Positions 9,193 to 17,906 of a DNA stretch of 64,000 nt are shown piece after piece. The DNA is from Pseudoteredinibacter isoporae (GTDB lineage: Bacteria; Pseudomonadota; Gammaproteobacteria; Pseudomonadales; Cellvibrionaceae). Location: positions 518,185 through 582,184 of the forward strand of contig NZ_JAAONY010000003.1 of the NCBI RefSeq assembly GCF_011602085.1, read 5' to 3'. The position numbers and the translations under genes are program-made. Below the pieces are notes generated by a model that did not search any database, was not told where the DNA came from, and saw nothing but the letters and a program-made list of their open reading frames with translations. The first letter of the stretch is position 1; each line of letters opens with the position of its first letter.

Positions 9193-10650
9193 TCAGCAAG
9201 CCAACTGAGCGTCCACATTCAACCCCAGATCTTTAAAGCGTGCAATTTTATAACGCAGGGTTCTTGGGCTAATACCCAGTCGACCCGCCGTGTTCTTTTT
9301 GCTGCCACCTTCTTGCTTCAGAGTTTGCACAATGATTTCAAACTCCCGGCGTTTCAGGTCATCACCTAACATTGCAGAATGAAGATCTTCCGCGACCTCC
9401 TCTTTCAATTCATCTTCCTGTGCATCAAACAGTTCATGTGTTCCCGGAGTAGAAACCTTTTGCTCAAGCGAACTCACATTCGCTGGTAAAATATCAGGTT
9501 TCGGGCTGTATTGATTCGCAAACTCCAGCCCCAGATCTTCTGCCACAATTTGATTTCCAGCCTGAAGAATCAGTGCACGCTGCATAACATTATCCAACTC
9601 GCGAACATTGCCAGGCCAAGCGTAGCTCAGCATGGCATCCTGAGCGGAAGCGGTCAGTTCCATACCATGACGATGTTGTTTTTCGGCATGGCGTTCCAAC
9701 AGCTTGTTCGCCAGAGGGATAATATCCTCTTTACGATCACGCAGCGGCGCCCACTGCAGAGGCAATACGCTTAAGCGGTAGTAGAGATCTTCACGGAACT
9801 TACCCTCGGCAACATAATGGCGCATATCACGGTTAGAGGTCGCAATAACGCGCACATCGAGTTTGATGGTTTTACGACCGCCCAGGCGCTCCACTTCCCG
9901 CTCTTGCAAGACACGCAATAATTTGGCCTGTAAACCCAAATCCATTTCAGAAATTTCATCCAGGAGCAACGTACCGCCATTTGCCTGTTCGAACTTACCC
10001 GGTGCAGAACTGGTCGCCCCCGTGTACGCACCCTTTTCATGACCGAACAACATGGCTTCCAGCATGTTTTCAGGAATCGCCGCACAATTGATGGCGATAA
10101 AAGGCTTGCTGGCGCGTGGAGACTGATCGTGAACATAACGAGCCAGGACTTCCTTACCGGTTCCAGATTCACCCACAATCAGCACCGTAGAATCGGTTTG
10201 AGCCACACGGCTGGCCAATCGCAACAATTGCTGACTCGATTCCGATTCGGCAATGGGCGCATCCAATTGAGAACACGCGGCGCCACGCACGTATTTGGCC
10301 ACGGTATCCAGTAGCAATTTCGGTTGAAACGGTTTCACCAGATAATCCACAGCCCCCAGTCTCATGGCTTCAACAGAATCGCTGACACTGGCATAGGCAG
10401 TAACCAATAACATCGGGATGTGAGCATATTGCTGCCTGACCTGTACCAGCAGTTCGTGGCCCGACATACCCCCCATATTCACGTCTGAAACAATCATATG
10501 AATATCACTGTGCAGAGCCAGTTCCTGTAAAGCACGCTCTGCACTTTCTGCAGCGACTACTCGATACTCGGCCATCTCCAGTGTGTCACAGAGTGCTTCG
10601 CGCAGATCCATATCATCTTCAACTACCAGGATTTTGTGATTATCCATCAT
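9193..10650 (-). CDS. fleR: FleR/FlrC-type sigma-54 response regulator
   Basis: The 485-aa NtrC-class activator has three parts. The receiver domain (1-120) has acidic residues EDD at 11-13 and the phosphoacceptor Asp at about residue 56 (MIVSDVNMGG). The AAA+ domain (about 140-370) has Walker A GESGTGKE and the sigma-54 contact loop GAYTGA, a tolerated variant of GAFTGA. A C-terminal Fis-type helix-turn-helix (KKNTAGRLGISPRTLRYKI) completes it. In Pseudomonas and Vibrio, FleR/FlrC is phosphorylated by FleS/FlrB and activates sigma-54-dependent basal-body, hook and some flagellin promoters. It follows fleS by 67 bp and is probably cotranscribed with it. The start MMDNHKILVVEDD fits receiver N-termini. 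Confidence 0.95.
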   Translation of the reverse strand: MMDNHKILVVEDDMDLREALCDTLEMAEYRVVAAESAERALQELALHSDIHMIVSDVNMGGMSGHELLVQVRQQYAHIPMLLVTAYASVSDSVEAMRLGAVDYLVKPFQPKLLLDTVAKYVRGAACSQLDAPIAESESSQQLLRLASRVAQTDSTVLIVGESGTGKEVLARYVHDQSPRASKPFIAINCAAIPENMLEAMLFGHEKGAYTGATSSAPGKFEQANGGTLLLDEISEMDLGLQAKLLRVLQEREVERLGGRKTIKLDVRVIATSNRDMRHYVAEGKFREDLYYRLSVLPLQWAPLRDRKEDIIPLANKLLERHAEKQHRHGMELTASAQDAMLSYAWPGNVRELDNVMQRALILQAGNQIVAEDLGLEFANQYSPKPDILPANVSSLEQKVSTPGTHELFDAQEDELKEEVAEDLHSAMLGDDLKRREFEIIVQTLKQEGGSKKNTAGRLGISPRTLRYKIARFKDLGLNVDAQLAC

Positions 10651-10717
10651 AAACTCGCCTGCCTATCTCGTGTTCTTTTCTGTCTTTCTGAATACTGTTT
10701 TGCTTTTGGAGTTTCCA

Positions 10718-11920
10718 TTAAGAATGTTGCAGCAATGGCAATTGGATCGTTGCTGACGCTCCCTGCCCTAACGCTGAACTCAGCTCAAAATGACCACCGT
10801 GGGCTTTTGCAACGGAATGCACCACCGCCAACCCCAAACCGGTGCCGTGGGATTTGGTGGTATAAAATAATTCCTGCACTTTTTTCACATCGGCCTGTTC
10901 GATCCCAGGCCCCTGATCGCTCACCACAATCTGCACAGCTTCTTCGCCAACAATAAACTCTACCGTCAGTTGAGCGTTTTTGGTCACGGCCTGGATGGCA
11001 TTGTTAGCCAGATTTAAAATGGCACCAATCAGCGCTTCGCGATTGCAACGCAGATAGCATTCATTCTCCGCAGGAATAAAATGACAGTGAGACTCACTGC
11101 TGGACAAAGGCTCTTCCATTGCTTCGCGAACGCCCTGGCACAAATCGTTTAAATCTATGGTGTCGTTCAATGGCAGTTCGCCTTTGGCGAACAGCAACAT
11201 ATCCTGTACCTGCTGTTCCAAATGACTCAGGCGTCCCATTAGCTTATTAGCAAATTGATTACTTTTCTCAGGAGACAGTTGTCCGGACGACAAATGCCCC
11301 GCGTACAGCATCGCGGTAGACAGGGGCGTGCGAATTTGATGGGCCAGAGCAGATACCATACGCCCCATTGCCGAAAGTCGTTCATGCCGGCTCAGCTCTG
11401 CCTGCAACTTACGCGTTGGGGTTTGGTCAGTCAGGAGAATAATCTGGCCTCCTTCATCGATGGACGAAGTCGCGATACTGAAGAAGCGGCCGTCCCGCGT
11501 CGAGACTTCATGCCCGTCATTCTGCCGGGGTGAAAAACAATTCTGAACGATGTCCCGCCACAGGCGACCGTTGATGTCTTCACCCAATAACAATGTCGCA
11601 GCAGGATTACATTGGCGTACAAGCCCCTTATCGTCGAGCACGACTACGCCACCGGGTAATACCGACAAAAGCGTTTCCAATCGGCTGGCCAACTGTTCCT
11701 TCTCCGCCAGCTCCTGTATGCGTTGCTGGCTGACGCTGTTCAGTTCATCAGTGAGTTCAGTGACGCGGTCTTCCAGCAACTGATAGGATTCAGCCAAGTG
11801 CTGGGACAGCTCATTAAACTGAGTAAATGCCTCCTGAAGGCGTGCGACATCGGGATTAAAATCAAAGGCAATGTTTGATTTCGCTAGCGCCGAAACATCC
11901 AAAGCGGTCGGTGAAGGCAT
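10718..11920 (-). CDS. fleS: FleS/FlrB-type sensor histidine kinase
   Basis: The 400-aa protein has no membrane segment, as is usual for the cytoplasmic kinase FleS. A coiled-coil N-terminus (about 25-80) is followed by a PAS domain (about 80-165). The HisKA domain carries the phosphoacceptor His at about residue 194 (ALAHQIRTPLS), and the HATPase domain has the N box NLANNAIQAV, G1 DQGPGI and G2 GTGLGLAVVH. FleS phosphorylates FleR to pass assembly or early-gene information to class III flagellar genes. A consensus sigma-54 promoter lies about 80 bp upstream, as expected for a FleQ-activated fleSR operon. Confidence 0.95.
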   Translation of the reverse strand: MPSPTALDVSALAKSNIAFDFNPDVARLQEAFTQFNELSQHLAESYQLLEDRVTELTDELNSVSQQRIQELAEKEQLASRLETLLSVLPGGVVVLDDKGLVRQCNPAATLLLGEDINGRLWRDIVQNCFSPRQNDGHEVSTRDGRFFSIATSSIDEGGQIILLTDQTPTRKLQAELSRHERLSAMGRMVSALAHQIRTPLSTAMLYAGHLSSGQLSPEKSNQFANKLMGRLSHLEQQVQDMLLFAKGELPLNDTIDLNDLCQGVREAMEEPLSSSESHCHFIPAENECYLRCNREALIGAILNLANNAIQAVTKNAQLTVEFIVGEEAVQIVVSDQGPGIEQADVKKVQELFYTTKSHGTGLGLAVVHSVAKAHGGHFELSSALGQGASATIQLPLLQHS

Positions 11921-11998
11921 CGTGAATTCTTACCCCAAGCAAATAAAAACCAGGCGAGGTGCCGGAAAACTGGCGACTCTTCGCAGATACCGGGTTAC

Positions 11999-12014
11999 TG
12001 CAAAGCCAGTGCCA
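11999..12014 (-). promoter_or_regulatory. Sigma-54 (RpoN) promoter for fleSR
   Basis: Minus strand reads TGGCACTGGCTTTGCA, a perfect TGGCAC-N5-TTGCA. Predicted transcription start is near 11988 with a leader of about 68 nt before fleS. This is the best sigma-54 match in the window and implies activation by FleQ. Confidence 0.82.
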
Positions 12015-12110
12015 ATTTAAAAAACAATCAAATGACTATGAGAATATACCCAAGCTACAAACCTCGATCAGAGGCCAGCAAGATACCGGAGAACGATGAT
12101 TTAAAACGAA

Positions 12111-12135
12111 AAAAGGCCCGAGAATCGGGCCTTTT
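12111..12135 (-). terminator. Rho-independent terminator after fleQ
   Basis: AAAAGGCCCGA...TCGGGCCTTTT forms an 8-11 bp stem 22 bp beyond the fleQ stop. On the minus strand it runs into a T-tract, separating fleQ from fleSR. Confidence 0.85.
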
Positions 12136-12157
12136 GAGTGGAGTTTCTATTGCTGAT

Positions 12158-13615
12158 TCAACCGCGCTGTAATCCGTATTTACGCAGTTTTTCAACCAGA
12201 GTGGTGCGACGGATGGTCAATCGATCTGCGGCTCGCGCCACAACACCACCGGAATCATCCAGTGCTTGCTCAATCAAACTCTTTTCGAGATTGGCCAGAT
12301 ATTCTTTCAAATTAATGCCGGTTTCAGGCAATAAAGTGGTGTCGAACATGCTCACGACATTGGTTTGGCGAGGTCCGGATTCCTCCGCAATACCGAAATC
12401 TTCCTCTTCCACCTCAACGTGGCGATATTTTGTCGGCAAGTCCTGCACCCCCACTACACCATAGGGATACATGATCGCCATGCGCTCAACAAGATTCGCC
12501 AATTCGCGAACATTGCCCGACCACTGATGACGACAAAGGGACAAAATCGCAGCGGAATTAAAACGAATGGAGCCGCGATTTTCGCTTTCAAGGCGAGAGA
12601 CCAACTCGTTCAATAGCAGCGGGATATCTTCATCGCGCTCACGCAAAGAAGGCATCTCAATGGGGAAGACATTCAAGCGATAGTACAGATCTTCCCGGAA
12701 GCTGCCTTCTTCGATCATGCTCTCCAAGTTCCGGTGGGTCGCAGCGATGATCCGAACATTGGTGGGAATGCTCTTGTTTCCACCAACACGTTCAAACGTT
12801 TTTTCCTGTAAAACCCGCAGAATTTTCACCTGCATATTCAAGGGCATGTCACCTATTTCATCAAGAAATAAAGTGCCACCCTCGGCCATTTCAAAGCGCC
12901 CTGCCCGCGAGCTGATGGCTCCGGTAAAAGCCCCTTTCTCATGACCAAATAATTCGCTTTCCAACAAATCTGGCGGAATCGCACCACAGTTTACAGGTAC
13001 AAAAGGCTCTTCTCGACGATCTGAATGGTAATGCAGATTACGAGCAACCACCTCTTTGCCGGTACCGGATTCTCCCGTAATCAACACCGATACATCTTTA
13101 TCCGCGACCTGGGACATCATAGTACGAACGGTTTGAATTTCACGGGAAGTGCCGACTAAACTGCGGAACAAATGTGAAGGGCGCTGGCCATTTGAGCTGG
13201 CCGCCATGCGTTTGGCTTCGCGATAACGCTGAGCCCTATGCAGAGTATCCAGCAGCTGATTATACGTTGGTGGTGTGTGAATGGCGGCAACAACGCTGTG
13301 TCGCAATTCACTGGACAGGCCTTCGCGCAAGGCTTCAAGATCAGCGGACTTCTTACCGAGAACAATAATCGGCAGGTTCGCGTCCCAATCGTGAATTTCC
13401 TGAATCTGTTCCTGAGCCGGACTGTCGGCCTGGCAATCACCAAGCAACACCGCGACAAATTCTTCAGGCTGCTCGCCGCTGCTGTCAATAAAGGTTCGCC
13501 AACCGGATAAAGACGTGGCGATACTGGGCTCACCAAGGAAGTCCAATATCACTTTCAAATTGTGGCGCCGCTCCCCATCATCATCAACCACTAACACTTT
13601 GATGTCTCGCCACAT
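12158..13615 (-). CDS. fleQ: FleQ/FlrA-type master flagellar activator
   Basis: The 485-aa protein closely resembles Pseudomonas FleQ along its length as I recall that sequence, from the MWRDIKVLVVDDD start to the RRTTLVEKLRKYG helix-turn-helix end. It has a degenerate receiver-like domain (1-130), the LFRS motif at residues 149-152 known as part of the c-di-GMP site of FleQ, Walker A GESGTGKE at 181-188, GAFTGA at 228-233 and a Fis-type DNA-binding domain. FleQ activates sigma-54 flagellar promoters and, in Pseudomonas, represses or activates exopolysaccharide and adhesin genes according to c-di-GMP. An Asp at residue 60 sits near the receiver phosphorylation position. It has its own terminator, and a DNA dyad lies upstream. 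Confidence 0.96.
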   Translation of the reverse strand: MWRDIKVLVVDDDGERRHNLKVILDFLGEPSIATSLSGWRTFIDSSGEQPEEFVAVLLGDCQADSPAQEQIQEIHDWDANLPIIVLGKKSADLEALREGLSSELRHSVVAAIHTPPTYNQLLDTLHRAQRYREAKRMAASSNGQRPSHLFRSLVGTSREIQTVRTMMSQVADKDVSVLITGESGTGKEVVARNLHYHSDRREEPFVPVNCGAIPPDLLESELFGHEKGAFTGAISSRAGRFEMAEGGTLFLDEIGDMPLNMQVKILRVLQEKTFERVGGNKSIPTNVRIIAATHRNLESMIEEGSFREDLYYRLNVFPIEMPSLRERDEDIPLLLNELVSRLESENRGSIRFNSAAILSLCRHQWSGNVRELANLVERMAIMYPYGVVGVQDLPTKYRHVEVEEEDFGIAEESGPRQTNVVSMFDTTLLPETGINLKEYLANLEKSLIEQALDDSGGVVARAADRLTIRRTTLVEKLRKYGLQRG

Positions 13616-13658
13616 TGTCTTGCTTCCTCATTACCTACGTACATTTTTTGCCCAGTCC

Positions 13659-13684
13659 GTGGTCACTGTCACATAGTTGACCAC
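13659..13684. promoter_or_regulatory. 7-bp dyad upstream of fleQ (possible operator)
   Basis: GTGGTCA (13659-13665) and TGACCAC (13678-13684) are perfect inverted repeats with a 12-bp spacer, 44-69 bp upstream of the fleQ start. The spacing of half-site centres (19 bp) would suit a dimeric regulator. No regulator can be named. Confidence 0.35.
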
Positions 13685-13830
13685 GATTACTGCGCAGAAA
13701 TCATATGGTAATTAATAGTCAATACCTTGGCGGGAGTCAATTAAATGACAGGAAAAATCAATAATTTAAAGCAGAACGCTAAAAATCGATGAAAAATGCG
13801 GCAGCTTTTAAGAAAAAATCCGATACCGCA

Positions 13831-16800
13831 CTAATTGTTACTTTGGGCATTGAGGGCGTCGAAGTTCGCTTTGATAAAGTCCAGTGAAGAGTTCAGCTGG
13901 GCAACCAACGTATCGTAATAAGTGAACTGTCGACTCAAGGAACTGCGACGGGTTTCCATCCGGGTTTCCAATTTTGCCTTCTCTTCGGAAATTTCCTTCA
14001 AGGAAGCCTGGAAGCCTGATTCCTTTTCCGTCAGGAAACCTGTTGTACTGAGTGCGGCCTCAAGAAAACGCTCGGTTTGCTCTGCCAACCCCAAATTGAA
14101 GTTCACCGTACCGCGTTTGCCAATAGCATCGCCGGTTATTCGCAGAGCCAAACCATAGGCATCGTTTCCTTCAGGTCCGGTCAAACGCTGGCCACTGCCA
14201 ACGGCAGCAACACCATTGATGGTACCGGCCACATCCTTGCCTTTGACCACATCGGTTTCGCTACCATCACTGGCCTTTATGCCTAAGCTGCTGGCCATGG
14301 CCTCTTCCGCAGCGGTGATTCTGAAACTGTCGCCATTGCCAAAGGCAATACGCAAACCACCTTCCTGGTTGCCTCCCTGAAAGCTGACCGTCGCATTACT
14401 TCCGTCGACACCATTGCTAACACCGGAACTCAAGCCAAAGCCATCCAGACCCGCAGTAGCCGTCACTCCCGTCAGGCCAAGTAAGTCATTGCTGATACCA
14501 CTGATTGCCAGGGTTTCGCCGTCGGCAGCATTGATGCCTTCAAAGTAGATCTGATTGGAGGCATTCTGCTTAACCACAATATCCCCGGCCGATAAGCCTG
14601 CGGTGCCTAGCGCCGTATCAAGCTGGGCCTGAATGTCAGCAAGCAGGGTCGTGGGGCCGGAAGCGGGTACCGTGATGCTACTCAGATCGACATTCACCGG
14701 GCTTCCGCCATTTAAAGTGAGCGTAAAGGCTGCACCCGTAAAATCGGTGGTATTGTCAAAGGTGCTGGTATCGACACTTCCTGCACTCAAGCTCGCCAGG
14801 CGACCATCCTGTTTAACATCGATGCTGCCGCTATTGCCAATGGTGCTGCCTGTCAACACCAGATTGCCGGAGTCCAGTGACGCGGTAAGAACACCGCCGC
14901 CTAATGCCGAATCCAGAGCATCCTGAATAGCCTTGAGGTTGTCGTTCTCATCAATCTGGGTATCCCCATTGAGATCTGTCGTAGCATTTTGATTTACAAC
15001 AACCTCAACATCGGCACCACCATCAACTGACACTGTGAAGCTGCGGTTAGCCGCACTGAAATCAATCGGGCTGGAAAGATCCACACTACCCGCAGAGGTT
15101 TGCGCGGTTTCTCCGGTTCCGGTTTGGGCATTTATCGCATTCTGTACCGCCGTCGCCAATGCTGCACCGGTGGTATACGTGGCCTGGGCAATTTGCAGGT
15201 CATCGTAGCTTGTGCCATTTAAGCTCAAGCTGAACGTATCGTTATTCGCATCAACCACGAAAGGCGTCGCTAATGTATCTGCACTCGCCAGAGCATCCGC
15301 TTTACTGGTGGACGACACATTGGCATTAATTCCCAAAGACGCCAGCCCCGTATCAGCCGAGAGCAATTGGTAGGTTTCATCATCGTTAAAACTGATGGTG
15401 AATTGGCCACCGTCCTGCTCACCGCTGTAACTGACAGATGCAACCAGGCCTTCACCCGACAAGTTGCTGTCCGCATTGATCGCACTTTGAATGGCGCTCG
15501 CCAAACTGTCCCCGTCACCGTAGCTGCCTTGGGCAATGGCAATATTGCCACTTTCAATACCGGCAACCTTCAAGGTGAAATTGTCATTGCTGCTATCAAT
15601 GACCACTGCACTGTTTAGATCGGTGGTAGTGCTCAACGCACTGGTCAGGTCCAGAGTTCTAGGCCCTTGTCCGGGCGTATACAGCCCGAGTTCCGCCGCC
15701 ATATTGTTGTCGATACTGCTAAACGATACGGAAGATTTGGAGCCGAAACTGGCCGAGGTAATGCTGAAACTGTTGTTACTGCTATCAAATTCGACGGCTA
15801 CAGATTTGGCATTGTCTTTCAATTTTTCGTCGGCATTGATCTGGGTTTGCAGAAGATTGGCCAACTCAGACCCGGTATAGGTTCCTTGGGTCAGAGTGAT
15901 GCTGTTGGACGTTACACCATCGATATTAATATTAAAGTCGTCATTCTGGGCATTGATAATATAGGAGCCACCGGCTGTCGCATTACCACTGAACTCGCCC
16001 TGTGTGGCCAACTGGGTCACCACCACATCGTAGTCACCAGATTTGGTTTGATTGTTGCCACGAATATATTCAACGTTGGAAGCACCCACACCGGTTGTGC
16101 CAAATAATTTGGTTAAGGCCTCGGGTTCGTTCCTGGCATAGTTGGTAAATTCAGTGGAATCGAAGCTGATGATGCCCGTTTTATTATCGGTTTTGATTCC
16201 AATTTCCGCGAGGGAGTTAATGCTGCCCTGGGCACTTACGGGTATCGCACTGCTCAAAATACGCTTGAGCTGGTTTTCCAAATTTCGGACACTGGGATCC
16301 CCGGTAAAAATACTGCCGGATTGCTCTTCAACATTATAAGCCGTCAGATTATTTGTCAGGGTTTTGAGTTCGTTATAGGACGTTACAAAATCCTGCATGC
16401 GCTTATTGATGGTTTCCATATCCGCTTCAACGGTTAAGGTCACCGGCTCGCCTACAGAAGTCTGACGCAGATTCAATGTAACGCCGTTAATTACACCCGT
16501 AACCTGATTGGATTCCCGGCTGATTTCCAAACCATTTACGGTCAGGTTTGCGTCAACCGCATTGGTTGCATGCAACACATTATCGCTGTCAGACTGATTA
16601 AAATTAAAATCGTCCAAGCCATTGTTGGCGTTCTGGGTTTCGATGGTAAAACCATTTTTTGCACCGGTTTTTTCAGATTCAAATAGCAAACGAAAACCAT
16701 CACCGGTATCGACAATAGAAGCGCGGACACCCATATTGGCCGAGTTAATTGCATCGCGGACACCCGCGAGGGTGTGATTACCGGAATTAATAGTGATGCT

Positions 16801-17277
16801 TTTGCTGGCTTGCGCATTGTCCTGGGTAAAGCTGTCAAAACTGGTAACACTCTTATCCGCAGCAAGCGTGGTTTCCACCTCGCCGAATTTAAACACCAAA
16901 GTGCCCTGCCCTACGACATCGTTCAGACTGCCATAGGTTTTTGACGCCAGGGTTTGGGAACGGGCAAGTTGCGTGGTTTCCACCGTATAGACACCGGCAC
17001 TGGCCAAGCTACTGGCTGTCGCGGTTAGCTTGTTCGTATCGCTGCTTGACGTGGTATTGGTTTCAAAAGAGGACGCCAGGGTTAAAGAACTCACCGCCGA
17101 TTGCAAACTCGATACGGCGCTTTTGATATTACCCAGTTCGGAAATTTTAGTTTCGAGGTCAACTTTCTCAGTGTCCAGACGCTTATCCGTCGGGCTGCGT
17201 TCCGCCTCGATCAGCTGATCGATCAAATCATTATTTAGAACGCCTGATCCCACACCAACGGAGGAAATACTGGCCAT
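13831..17277 (-). CDS. fliD: FliD, flagellar filament cap, greatly enlarged
   Basis: The 1148-aa protein has the FliD N-terminus (SSVGVGSGVLNNDLIDQLIEA) and C-terminus (FLEAALSTTGFLTEKESGF, then a coiled coil and TYYDTLVAQLNSSLDFIKANF), but common FliDs are about 450-500 aa. Start chosen at 17277 because MASISS is the conserved start and GGGAG lies 7 bases upstream; an in-frame start 33 bp earlier lacks support. The extra mass is in the middle (about residues 430-1000). It includes at least three related blocks of pattern N-D-x-F-x-(I/L)-x-(I/V)-x-G followed by Y-x-x-G-x-x-L-A-x-x-x-Q-x-x-I-N, resembling flagellin hook-IN motifs. FliD caps the growing filament and folds flagellin. It follows the second flagellin-flaG pair. 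Confidence 0.95.
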   Translation of the reverse strand: MASISSVGVGSGVLNNDLIDQLIEAERSPTDKRLDTEKVDLETKISELGNIKSAVSSLQSAVSSLTLASSFETNTTSSSDTNKLTATASSLASAGVYTVETTQLARSQTLASKTYGSLNDVVGQGTLVFKFGEVETTLAADKSVTSFDSFTQDNAQASKSITINSGNHTLAGVRDAINSANMGVRASIVDTGDGFRLLFESEKTGAKNGFTIETQNANNGLDDFNFNQSDSDNVLHATNAVDANLTVNGLEISRESNQVTGVINGVTLNLRQTSVGEPVTLTVEADMETINKRMQDFVTSYNELKTLTNNLTAYNVEEQSGSIFTGDPSVRNLENQLKRILSSAIPVSAQGSINSLAEIGIKTDNKTGIISFDSTEFTNYARNEPEALTKLFGTTGVGASNVEYIRGNNQTKSGDYDVVVTQLATQGEFSGNATAGGSYIINAQNDDFNINIDGVTSNSITLTQGTYTGSELANLLQTQINADEKLKDNAKSVAVEFDSSNNSFSITSASFGSKSSVSFSSIDNNMAAELGLYTPGQGPRTLDLTSALSTTTDLNSAVVIDSSNDNFTLKVAGIESGNIAIAQGSYGDGDSLASAIQSAINADSNLSGEGLVASVSYSGEQDGGQFTISFNDDETYQLLSADTGLASLGINANVSSTSKADALASADTLATPFVVDANNDTFSLSLNGTSYDDLQIAQATYTTGAALATAVQNAINAQTGTGETAQTSAGSVDLSSPIDFSAANRSFTVSVDGGADVEVVVNQNATTDLNGDTQIDENDNLKAIQDALDSALGGGVLTASLDSGNLVLTGSTIGNSGSIDVKQDGRLASLSAGSVDTSTFDNTTDFTGAAFTLTLNGGSPVNVDLSSITVPASGPTTLLADIQAQLDTALGTAGLSAGDIVVKQNASNQIYFEGINAADGETLAISGISNDLLGLTGVTATAGLDGFGLSSGVSNGVDGSNATVSFQGGNQEGGLRIAFGNGDSFRITAAEEAMASSLGIKASDGSETDVVKGKDVAGTINGVAAVGSGQRLTGPEGNDAYGLALRITGDAIGKRGTVNFNLGLAEQTERFLEAALSTTGFLTEKESGFQASLKEISEEKAKLETRMETRRSSLSRQFTYYDTLVAQLNSSLDFIKANFDALNAQSNN

Positions 17278-17340
17278 GTTTAACTCCCCGAATACCGAGC
17301 GATATTCCAATCTCTGATTTTATGTGGTGTTAACCGCGAC

Positions 17341-17360
17341 AAGCCCCAGGGGTGGGGCTT
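17341..17360. repeat. Stem-loop between flaG and fliD
   Basis: AAGCCCC and GGGGCTT pair around a 6-base loop. No T-tract follows on the minus strand, so it may attenuate or process the flaG-fliD transcript rather than end it. Confidence 0.4.
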
Positions 17361-17446
17361 ATCACTGAAAACAGACCCTTGCGGGCCATGGACTGCGACG
17401 ACTCCGGGTATTGATGAACCCTTTGCCCGTTCGCCTTGTGGGCAAC

Positions 17447-17827
17447 CTAGGCATGAGCACTGAACAGTCTTATCGGCTCTTCTTCATTCAATTTTCGGGC
17501 CAAGTCCAGGGCAACATCATCGGGTAACTGACGAATTACCTTGGAGGTATTCCTGTCAATCACCGTAATGACCGTGCGCCCGGTGCTTTCATCCATTGAA
17601 AACTGCAACTCTCGTTGACTGGACTGCACATACTCATTCAAACGAGAGACCGCTTGCGCCAAATCCTTTTGTACAGACTCATTATGGTTAACGGCCTCCT
17701 TAACGATTTCTGTAGTCTCTCCATCCCCGGGAGGCAAATCTTTGCCGCCATTGGTCGGTTTCTCTACCGGTCTAACGGCTGAAGTTCGGCTGGGCATGGC
17801 AGCATGGCTGGATTGCACTTCGTTCAT
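17447..17827 (-). CDS. flaG: FlaG family protein (copy 1)
   Basis: The 126-aa protein has a low-complexity N-terminal half and the conserved FlaG core in the C-terminal half: LNEYVQSSQRELQFSMDE, then TVITVIDRNTSKVIRQLPDD. FlaG proteins accompany polar flagellin genes and influence filament length in Pseudomonas and Campylobacter; the biochemical role is not settled. It lies 79 bp downstream of flagellin copy 1 and upstream of fliD. Copy 2 (at 20794) is clearly paralogous, with the same core and an identical LFSAHA end, indicating duplication of the flagellin-flaG pair. Confidence 0.9.
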   Translation of the reverse strand: MNEVQSSHAAMPSRTSAVRPVEKPTNGGKDLPPGDGETTEIVKEAVNHNESVQKDLAQAVSRLNEYVQSSQRELQFSMDESTGRTVITVIDRNTSKVIRQLPDDVALDLARKLNEEEPIRLFSAHA

Positions 17828-17906
17828 AGCCTATTCCTCAGTTTCTTGCGGATACCTGGGAGCCCCGGTACGAATGACCAAGACTCCCCTCTCCTGTTGC
17901 CAACCC

